Positions 56,130 through 64,000 of a DNA stretch of 64,000 bases are shown in pieces; position 1 is the stretch's first letter; every line of letters starts with the position of its first letter. The notes beneath the pieces are model-generated. The model was not told the origin of the DNA. It worked only from the letters and a program-made list of their open reading frames with translations, and made no database searches. A program made the position numbers and the translations under genes. Where the stretch lies: positions 62,001 to 126,000 of the forward strand of contig NZ_FNIE01000014.1 of NCBI RefSeq assembly GCF_900103985.1. Direction: 5' to 3'. Source of the DNA: Actinacidiphila guanduensis (lineage in GTDB: Bacteria; Actinomycetota; Actinomycetes; Streptomycetales; Streptomycetaceae).

Positions 56130-59100
56130 ATGATTCCCTTGCGTCGCCCGGACCACCCCCGGCCCACCCCTCCCCCGAGACCGCGGAGCGCGGCGCTGCG
56201 CCGCGCGGCCGTGGTCGCCTCGTTGCTGGGCCTGGCCGCCCTGCCGCTGCAGTCCCTGGACAGCGCCTCCGCCGCCTCGGCGCCGTCCCCGGTCAAGGAC
56301 CCCGCGTCCCTGGTGAACCCGCTGATCGGCACCTCGGGCGCGGTCAACACCTTCCCCGGCCCCGACGTGCCCTTCGGCATGATGCAGTGGGGTCCCGACA
56401 CCACCCCGCAGCGCGCCCAGGGCGGCGGCTACGAGTACAACAGCACGCAGATCTCCGGCTTCAGCCTCACCCACGTCTCGGGCCCGGGCTGCGACGTCGC
56501 CGGTGACGTGCCGATCCTGCCGGTCTCCGGCGCGCTGTCGGGCAACCTGTCGAACGACGCCGCGACGTTCTCGCACTCCGACGAGCAGACGGCCATCGGC
56601 TCGTACACCGTCAAGGACGCCTCGGGCGTCACCACGGAGCTGACCGACACCACCCGCGCGGGCCTGGGCCGCTTCACCTTCCCCGCCGGCGCGCCGGCCA
56701 ACCTGCTGCTCAAGCTGAGCGGCGGCGCCACCCAGGTGGACGGCACCCGGGTGAAGGTGGTGAGCAACCGCGAGGTGAGCGGCTCGGTCGACAGCGGCCA
56801 CTTCTGCGGCGCCAACAACCGCTACACGCTGCACTTCGACATCAAGTTCGACCGGCCCTTCACCACGAGCGGCACCTGGGTCGGCAGCACCATCAACCCG
56901 GACGCGAAGTCGCTGACGGCGGGCCGTACCGCGGCGCCGAAGTCCAGCAGCACGCAGGGCAGCACGCTGCACGAGAAGCACTTCACGGTGCCGGCCTCGC
57001 CGTCCCCGGTGATCCACCCCTCCGCGGGCGCCAAGTCCACCGGCAGCGCGACCAGTTCACCGGCCGCGACGGGCAAATCCTCCGCCAAGGCGAGCGGTTC
57101 GGCCTCCACCGCCCCGGTCACCGGCGCCAACGGGATGTACCTGACCTTCGACACCGCCTCCTCCACCGCGGTGACCGCGGCGGTCGGCATCTCGTACACC
57201 AGTGACGACAACGCGGCCGCCAACCTCTCCTCGGAGATCAGCGGTTGGGACCTGAACAAGCTCAAGACGGCGAGCCACAACGCCTGGAACGCCCTGCTCG
57301 GCAAGATCGCGGTCGGCGGCGGCAGCCACGACCAGCAGGTGGAGTTCTACACCGCGCTCTACCACGCGCTGCTGCACCCGAACGTCTTCTCGGACGACAA
57401 CGGCCAGTACATGGGCATGGACAACCAGGTCCACAAGCTGGCGAAGGGCCAGAAGGCGCAGTACGCCAACTACTCCGGCTGGGACACCTACCGTTCCCAG
57501 ACCCAGCTGATCGCCACGGTCGCCCCGCAGCAGACCGGTGACATCGTCACCTCGATGCTCAACGGCTACGACCAGACCGGCCTGCTGCCCAAGTGGGCCT
57601 CGAACAACGGCGAGAGCTACGTCATGGTCGGCGACCCGGGCGCCTCGATCATCGCCGACGCCTACGCCTTCGGGGTGCGCAACTTCGACACCGCGCACGC
57701 CCTCGACGCGATGGTGCACGAGGCGACCGCGCCCAACCAGGACCGCCCCGGCGAGTCGGTGCGCGACGCCAAGGGCTACCTGCCGCTGGACGAGACCGAC
57801 TACGGCTGCTGCAACTTCTACGGCCCCGTCTCCACCCAACTGGAGTACGACAGCGCCGACTACGCGCTCGCGTCCTTCGCCAAGTCGCTCGGCAACACCG
57901 CCGACTACACGAAGTTCGCCACCCGCGCGCAGGACTGGGAGAACGTCTTCAACCCGCAGACCGGCTACCTCCAGGGCCGTAACCAGGACGGCAGCTTCGC
58001 CGGCGGCTTCACCCCCGGCACCTCCAACGGCTTCGTGGAGGGCACCTCGGCGCAGTACACGCCGATGGTTCCCTTCGACCTCAAGCAGCTGATCGCCGCC
58101 CGCGGCGGCTCGGACGCCTACGCGTCCTACCTGGACAGCCTGCTGGACAACATCACCGACCCGGGCTCCACCAACGCGGACCTGTCCAACGAGCCGAGCC
58201 TGGAGATCCCCTGGGAGTACGACTACGTCGGCCAGCCGTGGAAGACCCAGGAGGCCGTGCGCGAGGCCCAGTTGGGGCTGTACTTCAACGCGCCCGTGGG
58301 TTCCTTCGGCAACGACGACCTGGGCGCGATGAGTTCGTGGTACGTGTGGTCCTCGCTCGGCATGTACCCCGAGACGCCCGGCACGGACACCCTCGCGCTC
58401 GGCAGCCCGGCCTTCCCCGTCGCCAAGGTCACCTTCGGCAACGGCAAGCAGGTCACGATCAACGCCCCGCAGGCCGCGCCCGACGCGCCCTACGTGCAGT
58501 CCCTGAAGGTCAACGGCAAGGCGTGGAACACCTCGTGGCTGACCGCGGGCCAGTTCAATTCGGCCAGGACGCTGGACTACACGCTGTCCACGCAGCCCGA
58601 CACCGCCTGGGCGAGCGGCCCGGACGCCGCGCCGCCGTCCGACACCACCGGCAGCGGCCGGGTGCTCGCCGCGACCGGCCCGACCAGCGACGGGCTGATC
58701 GTGGCCCCGGGCGGAAGCGGTGACGCCACGCTGAAGCTCACCAACCTCGGCGACAAGGCCGCGACCGTGGACTGGACGGCGACCGCCGACAGCGGGGTGA
58801 CCCTGGGCACCTCCTCCGGCTCGGTCTCCGTGCCCGCCTCCGCCACCGCGCAGACGCAGGTCCCGGTCACCGCGGGCAGCAAGGAGGGCGCGTACACCGT
58901 GACCTTCGCGCTGACCGACCACACCAGCGGCGCGAGCCTGGGCAGCGCCACCCTGCGGGTGGCCGTCGCGCAGCCGGGCGAGCTGTGGCCCTACGAGTCC
59001 AACGTGGGCGTCTACGCCGACGGCACGCACTTCAGCGGCGGCTTCGACGACGGCGGCTGGGCGTACTCGCAGAACGCGCTCGCCGCGGCCGGCGTGACCA

Positions 59101-59564
59101 GCGGCGGCAAGGTCACCGCGGACGGGATCACCTACAACTGGCCCACCACCGGCGCCGGGCAGCCGGACAACCTGGAGGTCGGCGGGCAGACCATCCCGCA
59201 GCCGACCGGCTCCTCGGGCGCGTTCCTCGGCCTGCTCGGCTCGGCGACCAACGCGCCGACCGACGGCAGCGGCGTCCCCGGCGACCTGACCGTCACCTAC
59301 ACCGACGGCAGCACCGCCAAGGCGACGGTGGCCTTCTCGGACTGGACGCTCAACGGCGGCGGCAGCAAGCCGCTCGCGGGCAACACCGAGGCCATCACCA
59401 CCGACTACCGCAACACCGGCTCCGGCGGCCGCGACACCGTGAAGGCGTACGTCTTCTCGGTGAAGGTGCCGCTCGACCCGAGCAAGACGGTGGCGTCGGT
59501 GACGCTGCCGGTGACCAGCGCCTCCGGCACGGTCCACCTGTTCGCCCTGGGCTACGGCAGCTGA
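56130..59564 (+). CDS. Secreted alpha-mannosidase, glycoside hydrolase family 92
   Basis: The 1144-residue protein has a basic N-terminus and hydrophobic stretch (RRAAVVASLLGLAALPLQSL) ending near ASAASAPS, a signal peptide. The GH92 catalytic unit spans about residues 60-830: VNPLIGTSGAVNTFPGPDVP, MMQWGPDTTPQ, GYEYNSTQISGFSLTHVSGP, GWDTYRSQTQLI (about 450), GYLPLDETDYGC and NDDLGAMSSWYVWSSLGMYP. It needs calcium and removes alpha-mannose from N-glycans. A Ser/Ala-rich insert (about 290-333) interrupts the N-terminal domain. An NEW3-like domain (about 860-950) and a C-terminal module starting ELWPYESNVGVYADG follow. GGAGG at 56117-56121 sets ATG 56130; upstream in-frame ATGs were rejected. 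Confidence 0.93.
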   Translation: MIPLRRPDHPRPTPPPRPRSAALRRAAVVASLLGLAALPLQSLDSASAASAPSPVKDPASLVNPLIGTSGAVNTFPGPDVPFGMMQWGPDTTPQRAQGGGYEYNSTQISGFSLTHVSGPGCDVAGDVPILPVSGALSGNLSNDAATFSHSDEQTAIGSYTVKDASGVTTELTDTTRAGLGRFTFPAGAPANLLLKLSGGATQVDGTRVKVVSNREVSGSVDSGHFCGANNRYTLHFDIKFDRPFTTSGTWVGSTINPDAKSLTAGRTAAPKSSSTQGSTLHEKHFTVPASPSPVIHPSAGAKSTGSATSSPAATGKSSAKASGSASTAPVTGANGMYLTFDTASSTAVTAAVGISYTSDDNAAANLSSEISGWDLNKLKTASHNAWNALLGKIAVGGGSHDQQVEFYTALYHALLHPNVFSDDNGQYMGMDNQVHKLAKGQKAQYANYSGWDTYRSQTQLIATVAPQQTGDIVTSMLNGYDQTGLLPKWASNNGESYVMVGDPGASIIADAYAFGVRNFDTAHALDAMVHEATAPNQDRPGESVRDAKGYLPLDETDYGCCNFYGPVSTQLEYDSADYALASFAKSLGNTADYTKFATRAQDWENVFNPQTGYLQGRNQDGSFAGGFTPGTSNGFVEGTSAQYTPMVPFDLKQLIAARGGSDAYASYLDSLLDNITDPGSTNADLSNEPSLEIPWEYDYVGQPWKTQEAVREAQLGLYFNAPVGSFGNDDLGAMSSWYVWSSLGMYPETPGTDTLALGSPAFPVAKVTFGNGKQVTINAPQAAPDAPYVQSLKVNGKAWNTSWLTAGQFNSARTLDYTLSTQPDTAWASGPDAAPPSDTTGSGRVLAATGPTSDGLIVAPGGSGDATLKLTNLGDKAATVDWTATADSGVTLGTSSGSVSVPASATAQTQVPVTAGSKEGAYTVTFALTDHTSGASLGSATLRVAVAQPGELWPYESNVGVYADGTHFSGGFDDGGWAYSQNALAAAGVTSGGKVTADGITYNWPTTGAGQPDNLEVGGQTIPQPTGSSGAFLGLLGSATNAPTDGSGVPGDLTVTYTDGSTAKATVAFSDWTLNGGGSKPLAGNTEAITTDYRNTGSGGRDTVKAYVFSVKVPLDPSKTVASVTLPVTSASGTVHLFALGYGS

Positions 59565-59578
59565 GCCCATCCCACCGC

Positions 59579-59623
59579 CCGTGCCGTCCCCGGTCCGCTT
59601 CCCGCGAACCGGGGGCGGCACGG
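59579..59623. terminator. Bidirectional terminator between GH92 and XRE genes
   Basis: CCGTGCCGTCCCCGGT (59579-59594) pairs with ACCGGGGGCGGCACGG (59608-59623) at 15 of 16 positions, the odd pair being a G-U wobble in one direction, around a 13-base loop. It starts 14 bases after the GH92 stop. Confidence 0.85.
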
Positions 59624-59675
59624 CCGTTTCCGGGGTGGCACGGCTGCTTCCGGCCTGCGGGAGGCGGATCGGCGG

Positions 59676-60527
59676 CTACGGCCGGTCGGTGTCCGGCGCC
59701 ATGTGCTGCAGGCCGATGACCGACAGCAGTTCGAGCTGCTCGACGGCCTCGGTGCCCGGTGGCGCGGTGAACCACAGGAACCGCTGATGCCCGTCCTCGC
59801 TGACCAGGTTCAGGCAGTTCAGGTCGAGGACGCCGAGCTGCGGGTGGATGATCCGCTTGCGGTCCTCGCGGCGCACGGCGACGTCCTGCTGCTGCCACAG
59901 CGCGGCGAACTCCGCGCTGTAGCGCAGCAGATTGGTCACCACGCTGCGCACGTCCGGGTCGCTGCCGCGGCGCCCGACGACCGAGCGCAGGTCGGCGACG
60001 AAGACGCGCGAGTGGTGGGTGTGCTCGGCCTCCGGGTAGATCAGCCGGGCGTCGGGCTCGGTGAACCACCGGTACAGGAAGCTCGCCCGCAGCCCCTTCG
60101 CCTCGATCGGCGGGCCGAGCAGCGCCCGGGCGAGCGGATTCTGCACGAGGGTGACGTGCAGGTCGGTGATGACCATCGCCGGGGTGCTCTCCAGGCGGTC
60201 GAGCAGGTCGAGCATGCCGGGCTGGACGTGGGCCGCGGCGCCGCTGGTGGGCGGCAGCGGGCGGCCGGCCTGGCGGAAGAGGTAGTCCCGCTCGTCGTGG
60301 CCGAGCCGCAGGGCGCGGGCGAGAGCGGCGAGCATCTGCTCGGAAGGCTGGGCGGTGCCGCGCTCCAGTTGCGTGTAGTAGTCGGTGGAGGCGCCGGCCA
60401 GCTGGGCGACCTCGTCGCGGCGCAGGCCCGGCACGCGCCGGCGCGGCCCGGTGGGCAGCCCCACGTCCGCCGGGCGCACGCGGTCGCGGCGGTTGCGGAG
60501 GAAGGCGGCCATGGCGTCGAGATCCAT
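59676..60527 (-). CDS. XRE-family regulator with MmyB-like ligand domain
   Basis: The 283-residue protein has an XRE HTH (VPGLRRDEVAQLAGASTDYY, TQLERGTAQPSEQMLAALAR; residues about 32-75) followed by the MmyB-like/PAS-type ligand-binding domain: PAMVITDLHVTLVQNPLARA, FLYRWFTEPDARLIYP, LRSVVGRRGSDPDVRSVVTN and FAALWQQQDVAVRREDRKRI. This architecture is common in Streptomyces, usually divergent from an SDR or other oxidoreductase and probably binding a fatty-acid-like ligand. The minus-strand GATACT (60538-60533) ends six bases before the ATG, so the mRNA may be leaderless. One copy of a 59-bp repeat starts four bases upstream. Confidence 0.9.
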   Translation of the reverse strand: MDLDAMAAFLRNRRDRVRPADVGLPTGPRRRVPGLRRDEVAQLAGASTDYYTQLERGTAQPSEQMLAALARALRLGHDERDYLFRQAGRPLPPTSGAAAHVQPGMLDLLDRLESTPAMVITDLHVTLVQNPLARALLGPPIEAKGLRASFLYRWFTEPDARLIYPEAEHTHHSRVFVADLRSVVGRRGSDPDVRSVVTNLLRYSAEFAALWQQQDVAVRREDRKRIIHPQLGVLDLNCLNLVSEDGHQRFLWFTAPPGTEAVEQLELLSVIGLQHMAPDTDRP

Positions 60528-60530
60528 GCC

Positions 60531-60589
60531 CCCAGTATCGGCACGGCCGCGGGCCTTACCCAGGGGTTCCCATCACCAGGGTGGGCGCC
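60531..60589 (+). repeat. 59-bp promoter repeat, copy 1
   Basis: This segment recurs at 62116-62174 in the same orientation with 56 of 59 bases identical. It contains ACCCAGGGG and GGTTCCCATCACC. It sits immediately upstream of the XRE regulator and includes its probable -10 (GATACT on the minus strand). It is a likely site for autoregulation. Confidence 0.9.
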
Positions 60590-60711
60590 GCCGACCCCAC
60601 CACCGCGCGAGCGAATCATGGTTTTGTCTGTGCGGGTGCGACCGCGTACGGCCGCCCCCCAGGGATGCCCGGGAGCCGTCCTGGGAAGAGAACCGGGTCG
60701 GGCCTGGGACG

Positions 60712-61902
60712 TCAGCCCGCCAGCAGGTCGAGCACGGCCCGGTGGTACACGGCGTACACCGTGGGGAGTTCCGCGAGGTGAGCGCGTTCGTCGATGCCGT
60801 GCAGCCCTTCGTACGGCACGCCGAAGCCGGCCGTGGCCCGGATTCCCTCGCCGGCCAGCAGGTTGCCGATGTTCGACGGTCCCGCGGTCTTCGCCCGCAC
60901 GGTCAGTCCGGCCTCGGCGGCCGCGTGCAGCAGGGCGGCGGCGGGCTGCTCGTCCTCGGCCAGGCGGAAGGGCGGCCACGCGGCGACGGGGGTGACCTCG
61001 GTCGGCGCCGGGGCGGGCAGTTCCGCGTCGAGTTCGGCGACGGCCTTGCGGACGAGGGTCTCGGCGTCGTGGGCGTCGAAGGCCGGGGTGGTGCGGATGT
61101 CGATGTTGAGGTCGCACCGGTCGGGAGTGACGGAGAAGCCCTGACCGCCGTGGAAGGACGTGACCGACAGCTTCGGCGGCAGCGGAAAGCCCGAGGTGCC
61201 GTCGGCACCGGGCAGGTCGGCGGCATCCAGGAGGCGTACGAGGTGCGCGGCACGGGAGATGGCGCCGACCACGGTCCGGCCGGCCCCGGAGTGCCCGGCG
61301 GGGGCGTGCACAGCGAGGGAGGCCCGCCAAAGGCCCCGGCCCCCGACCACGACCTCGTCCAGCCCCGGATATCCGATCATCACCCCGGCCGGACGGTCGG
61401 CAGCGGGGTCGGCCAGGTAGGCGCGGGCGCCCCCGAAACCGCCGGTGTGCTCATCGACATCCAGGAGCACGGCCAGTCCGCCGTGCAGGTCGGCGGCGCG
61501 GGGCAGCACGTCGGCGGCGATGTGGCAGAACATCGCCGCGGCGAGCTTGGAGTCGGCCGCGCCACGGCCGAGCAGCCAGCCGTCCACGACATCTCCGGAG
61601 GCCGGCGGGAAGGACCAGGCGGTCTCGTCGCCGTACGGGGCGGTGTCCACGCACGCGTCGAGCGTCCACCAGGGCCCCGGGTGCCCGCCGGGTATCTCCA
61701 CGAGCAGCCCCACCAGGGCGTCTTCGCCGTCGTGGAGGCGCCGGTGCGGCAGGCCACGGGCGGCGAGCCAGTCCTCCAGCACGGTGAGAACGGGCCCGTA
61801 GTCGTCGATCCCGCCCCGGCTGGGCCGCCGGATCAACTCCTGGGCCAGCTCGACCACGGACGCCGTACGGGCCTCGGCCGGCCGCTGAAGATCCTCGTTC
61901 AC
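60712..61902 (-). CDS. M20 family metallohydrolase
   Basis: The 396-residue protein follows the M20/ArgE-DapE plan: a catalytic domain (about 1-180 and 290-396) with an inserted dimerisation domain (about 182-290, GGRGLWRASLAVHAPAGHSG). Motifs are WTLDACVDTAPYGDETAW, LLGRGAADSKLAAAMF with the bridging Asp, LDVDEHTGGFGGARAY, DIRTTPAFD and PYEGLHGIDERAHLAE with the last His. The first motif normally reads GHxD; here the metal-binding His is Cys (codon TGC), and the EE pair reads EH. It may be a subfamily feature or altered metal use. The GTG at 61902 follows GGGAG. The gene lies between two 59-bp repeats. Confidence 0.82.
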   Translation of the reverse strand: MNEDLQRPAEARTASVVELAQELIRRPSRGGIDDYGPVLTVLEDWLAARGLPHRRLHDGEDALVGLLVEIPGGHPGPWWTLDACVDTAPYGDETAWSFPPASGDVVDGWLLGRGAADSKLAAAMFCHIAADVLPRAADLHGGLAVLLDVDEHTGGFGGARAYLADPAADRPAGVMIGYPGLDEVVVGGRGLWRASLAVHAPAGHSGAGRTVVGAISRAAHLVRLLDAADLPGADGTSGFPLPPKLSVTSFHGGQGFSVTPDRCDLNIDIRTTPAFDAHDAETLVRKAVAELDAELPAPAPTEVTPVAAWPPFRLAEDEQPAAALLHAAAEAGLTVRAKTAGPSNIGNLLAGEGIRATAGFGVPYEGLHGIDERAHLAELPTVYAVYHRAVLDLLAG

Positions 61903-62259
61903 GCCTCTCCCCACTCCGTACCGGCAGCGCACCGACGCCTTCGATCGTCGCCACCGGCCGCGCGGACGCGCACGCCTCACGCCCATGGTGGACCAGGCCC
62001 ACCGCCGCCTCGCGACTGCCTGAAACGCCGCAGTCGCCCCCCACTCCGAGGAGCGAAGGCGGCGGCACCACCGCGGCGGTCCCCGACACGACGAAGAAGC
62101 GCTCCAGCGGGTACACCCAGTATCCGCATGGCCGCGGGCCTTACCCAGGGGTTCCCATCACCTGGGTGGGCGCCACCTCGCTCATCGCGCGCCGCGGGGC
62201 GAGCATCGGAAGGGAAGGCGCCCACCGCGCCGACGAACCACCCCGGAGAAAGGCACCCC
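61903..62259 (+). other. Upstream region of M20 and SDR genes
   Basis: No gene is supported in this divergent gap. It contains copy 2 of the 59-bp repeat (62116-62174) and, just before the SDR, GGAGAAAGG (62245-62253) as ribosome binding site. Minus-strand frames through 61910-62116 do not match a known protein. Confidence 0.5.
62116..62174 (+). repeat. 59-bp promoter repeat, copy 2
   Basis: This is the second copy of the segment at 60531-60589, with three mismatches. In this copy ACCCAG (62143-62148) and CTGGGT (62162-62167) form a perfect inverted repeat with a 13-base centre. It lies 86 bases before the SDR start and is a candidate operator for the XRE regulator encoded at 59676-60527. 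Confidence 0.9.
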
Positions 62260-63048
62260 ATGTCCACCAGCACTCCCAGGATCGCCCTCGTCACCGGCGG
62301 CAACCGCGGACTCGGCCGGGCCGTCGTGGAGGCGCTCGCCGCCGACGGCATCGACGTCGTCTTCACCTACCGCTCGCACGAGGACGAGGCCAAGGAGGTC
62401 ACCGAGGCGGTGGCCGCGCTCGGCCGCCGGGCCGAGGCGCTGCAGCTCGACACCACGCAGACCGGCGCCTTCGCGGACTTCGCCGCGACCCTGCGGCAGA
62501 AGCTGCGGGACGCCTGGGGCCGCGAGAGCTTCGACATCCTGGTCAACAACGCCGGCTTCTCCGGCAGCACCGTCCTCGGCTCCACCGACGAGGAGACCAT
62601 CGACCAGCTCTTCGCCGTCCACTACAAGGGCGTCTACCTGCTCACCCAGGCGCTGGCCACCGCGCCCGAGGGCAGCACGCCGCTGCTGGCCGACGGCGGC
62701 CGGGTGGTGAACCTGTCCACGGGTCTGGCCCGCTTCGTCACCAAGCCGTACGCCGTGTACGCGTCGATGAAGGGCGCCGTGGAGGTGCTGACCCGCTACT
62801 GGGCCGCCGAACTGGGCGAGCGCGGCATCAGCGTCAACACCATCGCCCCCGGGCCGGTGGCCACCGACTTCGCCGGCGGCTACCTGCGGGCCAGCGACGA
62901 GGTCCAGCAGGCCATGACCGGCATGACCGCCCTGGGCCGGATCGCCCACGCCGAGGACATCGGCCCGGCGGTGGCCGCGCTGGTCTCCGAGGGCACCGCC
63001 TGGATCACCGGCCAGCGGATCGAGGCCAGCGGCGGCTTCCGCCTCTGA
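62260..63048 (+). CDS. SDR family oxidoreductase (3-oxoacyl-ACP reductase-like)
   Basis: The 262-residue classical SDR starts MSTSTPRIALVTGGNRGLGR (TGxxxGxG), has FTYRSHEDEAKEV (NADP-type Arg/Ser), FDILVNNAGFSGSTVLGS, VVNLSTGLARFV with the catalytic Ser, YASMK as Tyr-x-x-x-Lys, and NTIAPGPVATDFAGG. Its order and KSFG/RESFDILVNNAG region resemble the SDR at 31633. The ATG at 62260 follows GGAGAAAGG. A tautomerase gene follows 73 bases downstream. Control by the MmyB-like XRE regulator is likely from the shared 59-bp element. Confidence 0.9.
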   Translation: MSTSTPRIALVTGGNRGLGRAVVEALAADGIDVVFTYRSHEDEAKEVTEAVAALGRRAEALQLDTTQTGAFADFAATLRQKLRDAWGRESFDILVNNAGFSGSTVLGSTDEETIDQLFAVHYKGVYLLTQALATAPEGSTPLLADGGRVVNLSTGLARFVTKPYAVYASMKGAVEVLTRYWAAELGERGISVNTIAPGPVATDFAGGYLRASDEVQQAMTGMTALGRIAHAEDIGPAVAALVSEGTAWITGQRIEASGGFRL

Positions 63049-63121
63049 GCCGGCCCGTACGGCCCCATCGCCCCTCCCTGCACGACCCCAGGACCGCTCC
63101 CCGTACCGAAGGAGACCCGCC

Positions 63122-63340
63122 ATGCCGTTCGCCCACTTCAAGGTGCCCGCGGGCACGCTGACCGCCGAGCAGAAGAAGCAGATCGTCGACCGCACCACCG
63201 ACCTGTACGCCGAGATCTACGGTGAGCGGGCCCGCCCCACCACCCTGGTCCTGGTGGACGAGGTCCCCGACGGCGGCTGGGGCATCGGCGGCACGGTGCT
63301 CACCAAAGCCATGCTGACCGGCGAGCCGGGCACCCCGTGA
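63122..63340 (+). CDS. Tautomerase family protein (4-oxalocrotonate tautomerase-like)
   Basis: The 72-residue protein starts Met-Pro; removal of Met exposes Pro1, the catalytic base of this superfamily. The pattern PFAHFKVPAGTLTAEQKKQI, VDRTTDLYAEIYGERARPTT and DEVPDGGWGIGGTVLT fits small 4-OT-like subunits that assemble as hexamers. The substrate is unknown. It follows the SDR on the same strand and may share its transcript. GAAGGAG lies before the start. Confidence 0.9.
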   Translation: MPFAHFKVPAGTLTAEQKKQIVDRTTDLYAEIYGERARPTTLVLVDEVPDGGWGIGGTVLTKAMLTGEPGTP

Positions 63341-63352
63341 CGCCCACCCCCG

Positions 63353-63387
63353 GGGTGCGGGCCGCCTGTTCCGGGCGCCCCGCACCC
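63353..63387 (+). terminator. Hairpin after the tautomerase gene
   Basis: GGGTGCGGG (63353-63361) pairs perfectly with CCCGCACCC (63379-63387) around a 17-base loop, 12 bases after the stop codon. Confidence 0.7.
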
Positions 63388-63701
63388 GCGGCGTGACCGC
63401 GACGGCCCGCACCGTACCCGCACGACCGCCGAGCCGGGGCACAGCTGCCCGCTGCCAGCGGGCGGTGCCGGTCCATACGATCGCCCGCGCCGCGGGTGGC
63501 GGCTCGATGGCCGCCCGGCGCTCATCTGCTGCCCGGAACCGACCGTATGCCCCGGAGGCTCGCAGGGGCCGTCCGGCAGGGGGCGAGGCCCGTGCGGCGC
63601 TTCCGGCCGGGAGCGTCAAACCTTCGGCGTCGCGTTTCCCGCGCCCGGCGGCGGTCAGGCGAGGGTGGTACGCAGAGCGTCGACCGATGGGAGGCGGCAC
63701 C
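63388..63701. other. Intergenic region
   Basis: About 310 bases of GC-rich DNA with no supported gene, clear promoter or repeat. GGGAGG at about 63689-63694 is the ribosome binding site of the following small gene. Confidence 0.5.
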
Positions 63702-63902
63702 ATGACCGGCCACGACGAGCAGCACCGTAAGGCCCGCGAGGACCACGGGAACCGTGAGCACGCGGAGCGGGAGGAGACCGAGCAGGACGAGGGGCGGCGG
63801 GTCGTCGACAAGAGCGTGCCGACGCCTGAAGGGCTCACCTCGCCGGACGAGACGGTGGACGACGCCCCCGCGGAGCCCCGGCAGTCGAAGGACTACGCCT
63901 GA
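63702..63902 (+). CDS. Small hydrophilic hypothetical protein
   Basis: The 66-residue protein starts MTGHDEQHRKAREDHGNREH and is highly charged throughout, with many Glu, Asp, Arg and His and no hydrophobic core. It then ends in a Pro/Ser/Asp-rich tail. It is probably disordered. GGGAGG lies eight bases before the ATG, which supports real translation. I do not recognise a family; small acidic proteins of this type are frequent in Streptomyces. The last 98 bases of the window after it hold no recognised feature. Confidence 0.6.
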   Translation: MTGHDEQHRKAREDHGNREHAEREETEQDEGRRVVDKSVPTPEGLTSPDETVDDAPAEPRQSKDYA

Positions 63903-64000
63903 GGGTGAGGGCCACCTGTCAGGGCGGCCTCGGGGCCGGGTCCGTGCGCCCGCGGAAGGTGGGGCTGCCTGTCCGGGCGGGCCGCCTTCGCTGCCGGGCT

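Noticed and set aside
55156-56133. Plus-strand Pro/Thr/Arg-rich frame of 325 codons
   Set aside because: It runs through the C-rich tract with no ribosome binding site or recognisable domain, and the composition alone explains it.

Overview
The window is high-GC DNA (roughly 70-75 percent by eye) with strong third-position GC, GTG starts, dense ATGA/GTGA overlaps and actinomycete hallmarks: a mycothiol-type maleylpyruvate isomerase family protein, a Streptomyces-style gas vesicle operon, SCO-like GlxA, GntR/HutC and HxlR regulators, and the Streptomyces interspersed repeat GGGGCGCGGGGAACTGCGCG. It is most likely a Streptomycetaceae chromosome (Streptomyces or a close relative), probably an accessory arm region rich in carbohydrate genes and local regulators. 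No rRNA, tRNA, CRISPR, prophage or intact insertion sequence was seen.

Layout. 1-3.9 kb: the start of a secreted protein, an HpcH/HpaI aldolase, an aminotransferase with an Lrp-type regulator, and a DinB-like protein. 4.3-7.3 kb: a secreted beta-helix protein. 7.4-16.9 kb: a complete myo-inositol catabolic locus. The operon iolE-iolC-aldolase-iolB-iolD-iolA lies on the minus strand, with a GntR regulator and a divergent Gfo/Idh dehydrogenase. The same operator-like sequence occurs at both promoters. 17-30.6 kb: a glycan utilisation locus, comprising a LacI regulator, a tandem LacI-type operator, an ABC sugar importer, GH38 alpha-mannosidase, GH2 beta-galactosidase and a divergent secreted GH27 alpha-galactosidase. 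A nested inverted-repeat element separates the LacI and GH27 genes.

30.6-40.4 kb: an alpha/beta hydrolase that lacks the nucleophile serine, an SDR with an IclR regulator, a DeoR regulator divergent from an MFS transporter, a Fur-family regulator overlapping a gamma-glutamylcyclotransferase-like gene, and a CitA/CitB-type two-component system divergent from a DctA-type symporter. 40.8-45.1 kb: a compact gas vesicle operon, gvpO-A-F-G-J-L-S-K. 45.2-54.5 kb: small regulator/oxidoreductase pairs (GlxA, HxlR with SnoaL and SDR, TetR with NmrA-like, SDR with MFS), an aminoglycoside phosphotransferase-like gene and a deleted SDR pseudogene. 55-56.1 kb: decayed, strongly C-skewed DNA. 56.1-59.6 kb: a secreted GH92 alpha-mannosidase. 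59.7-63.9 kb: an XRE/MmyB-like regulator, an M20 hydrolase bracketed by two copies of a 59-bp repeat, an SDR, a tautomerase and a small hydrophilic protein.

How the genes fit together (inference). Secreted GH92, GH27 and the beta-helix protein would trim plant or fungal glycans outside the cell. The ABC importer would bring in the oligosaccharides, and cytoplasmic GH38 and GH2 would finish them. The iol locus would convert inositol to acetyl-CoA and CO2 through methylmalonate-semialdehyde dehydrogenase. No obvious inositol transporter is present in the window. I found no clear candidate for a wholly new system. The most interesting signals are the 59-bp duplication around the M20 gene, the shared iol operator, the nested repeat at 27.65-27.90 kb and the Fur/cyclotransferase pair.
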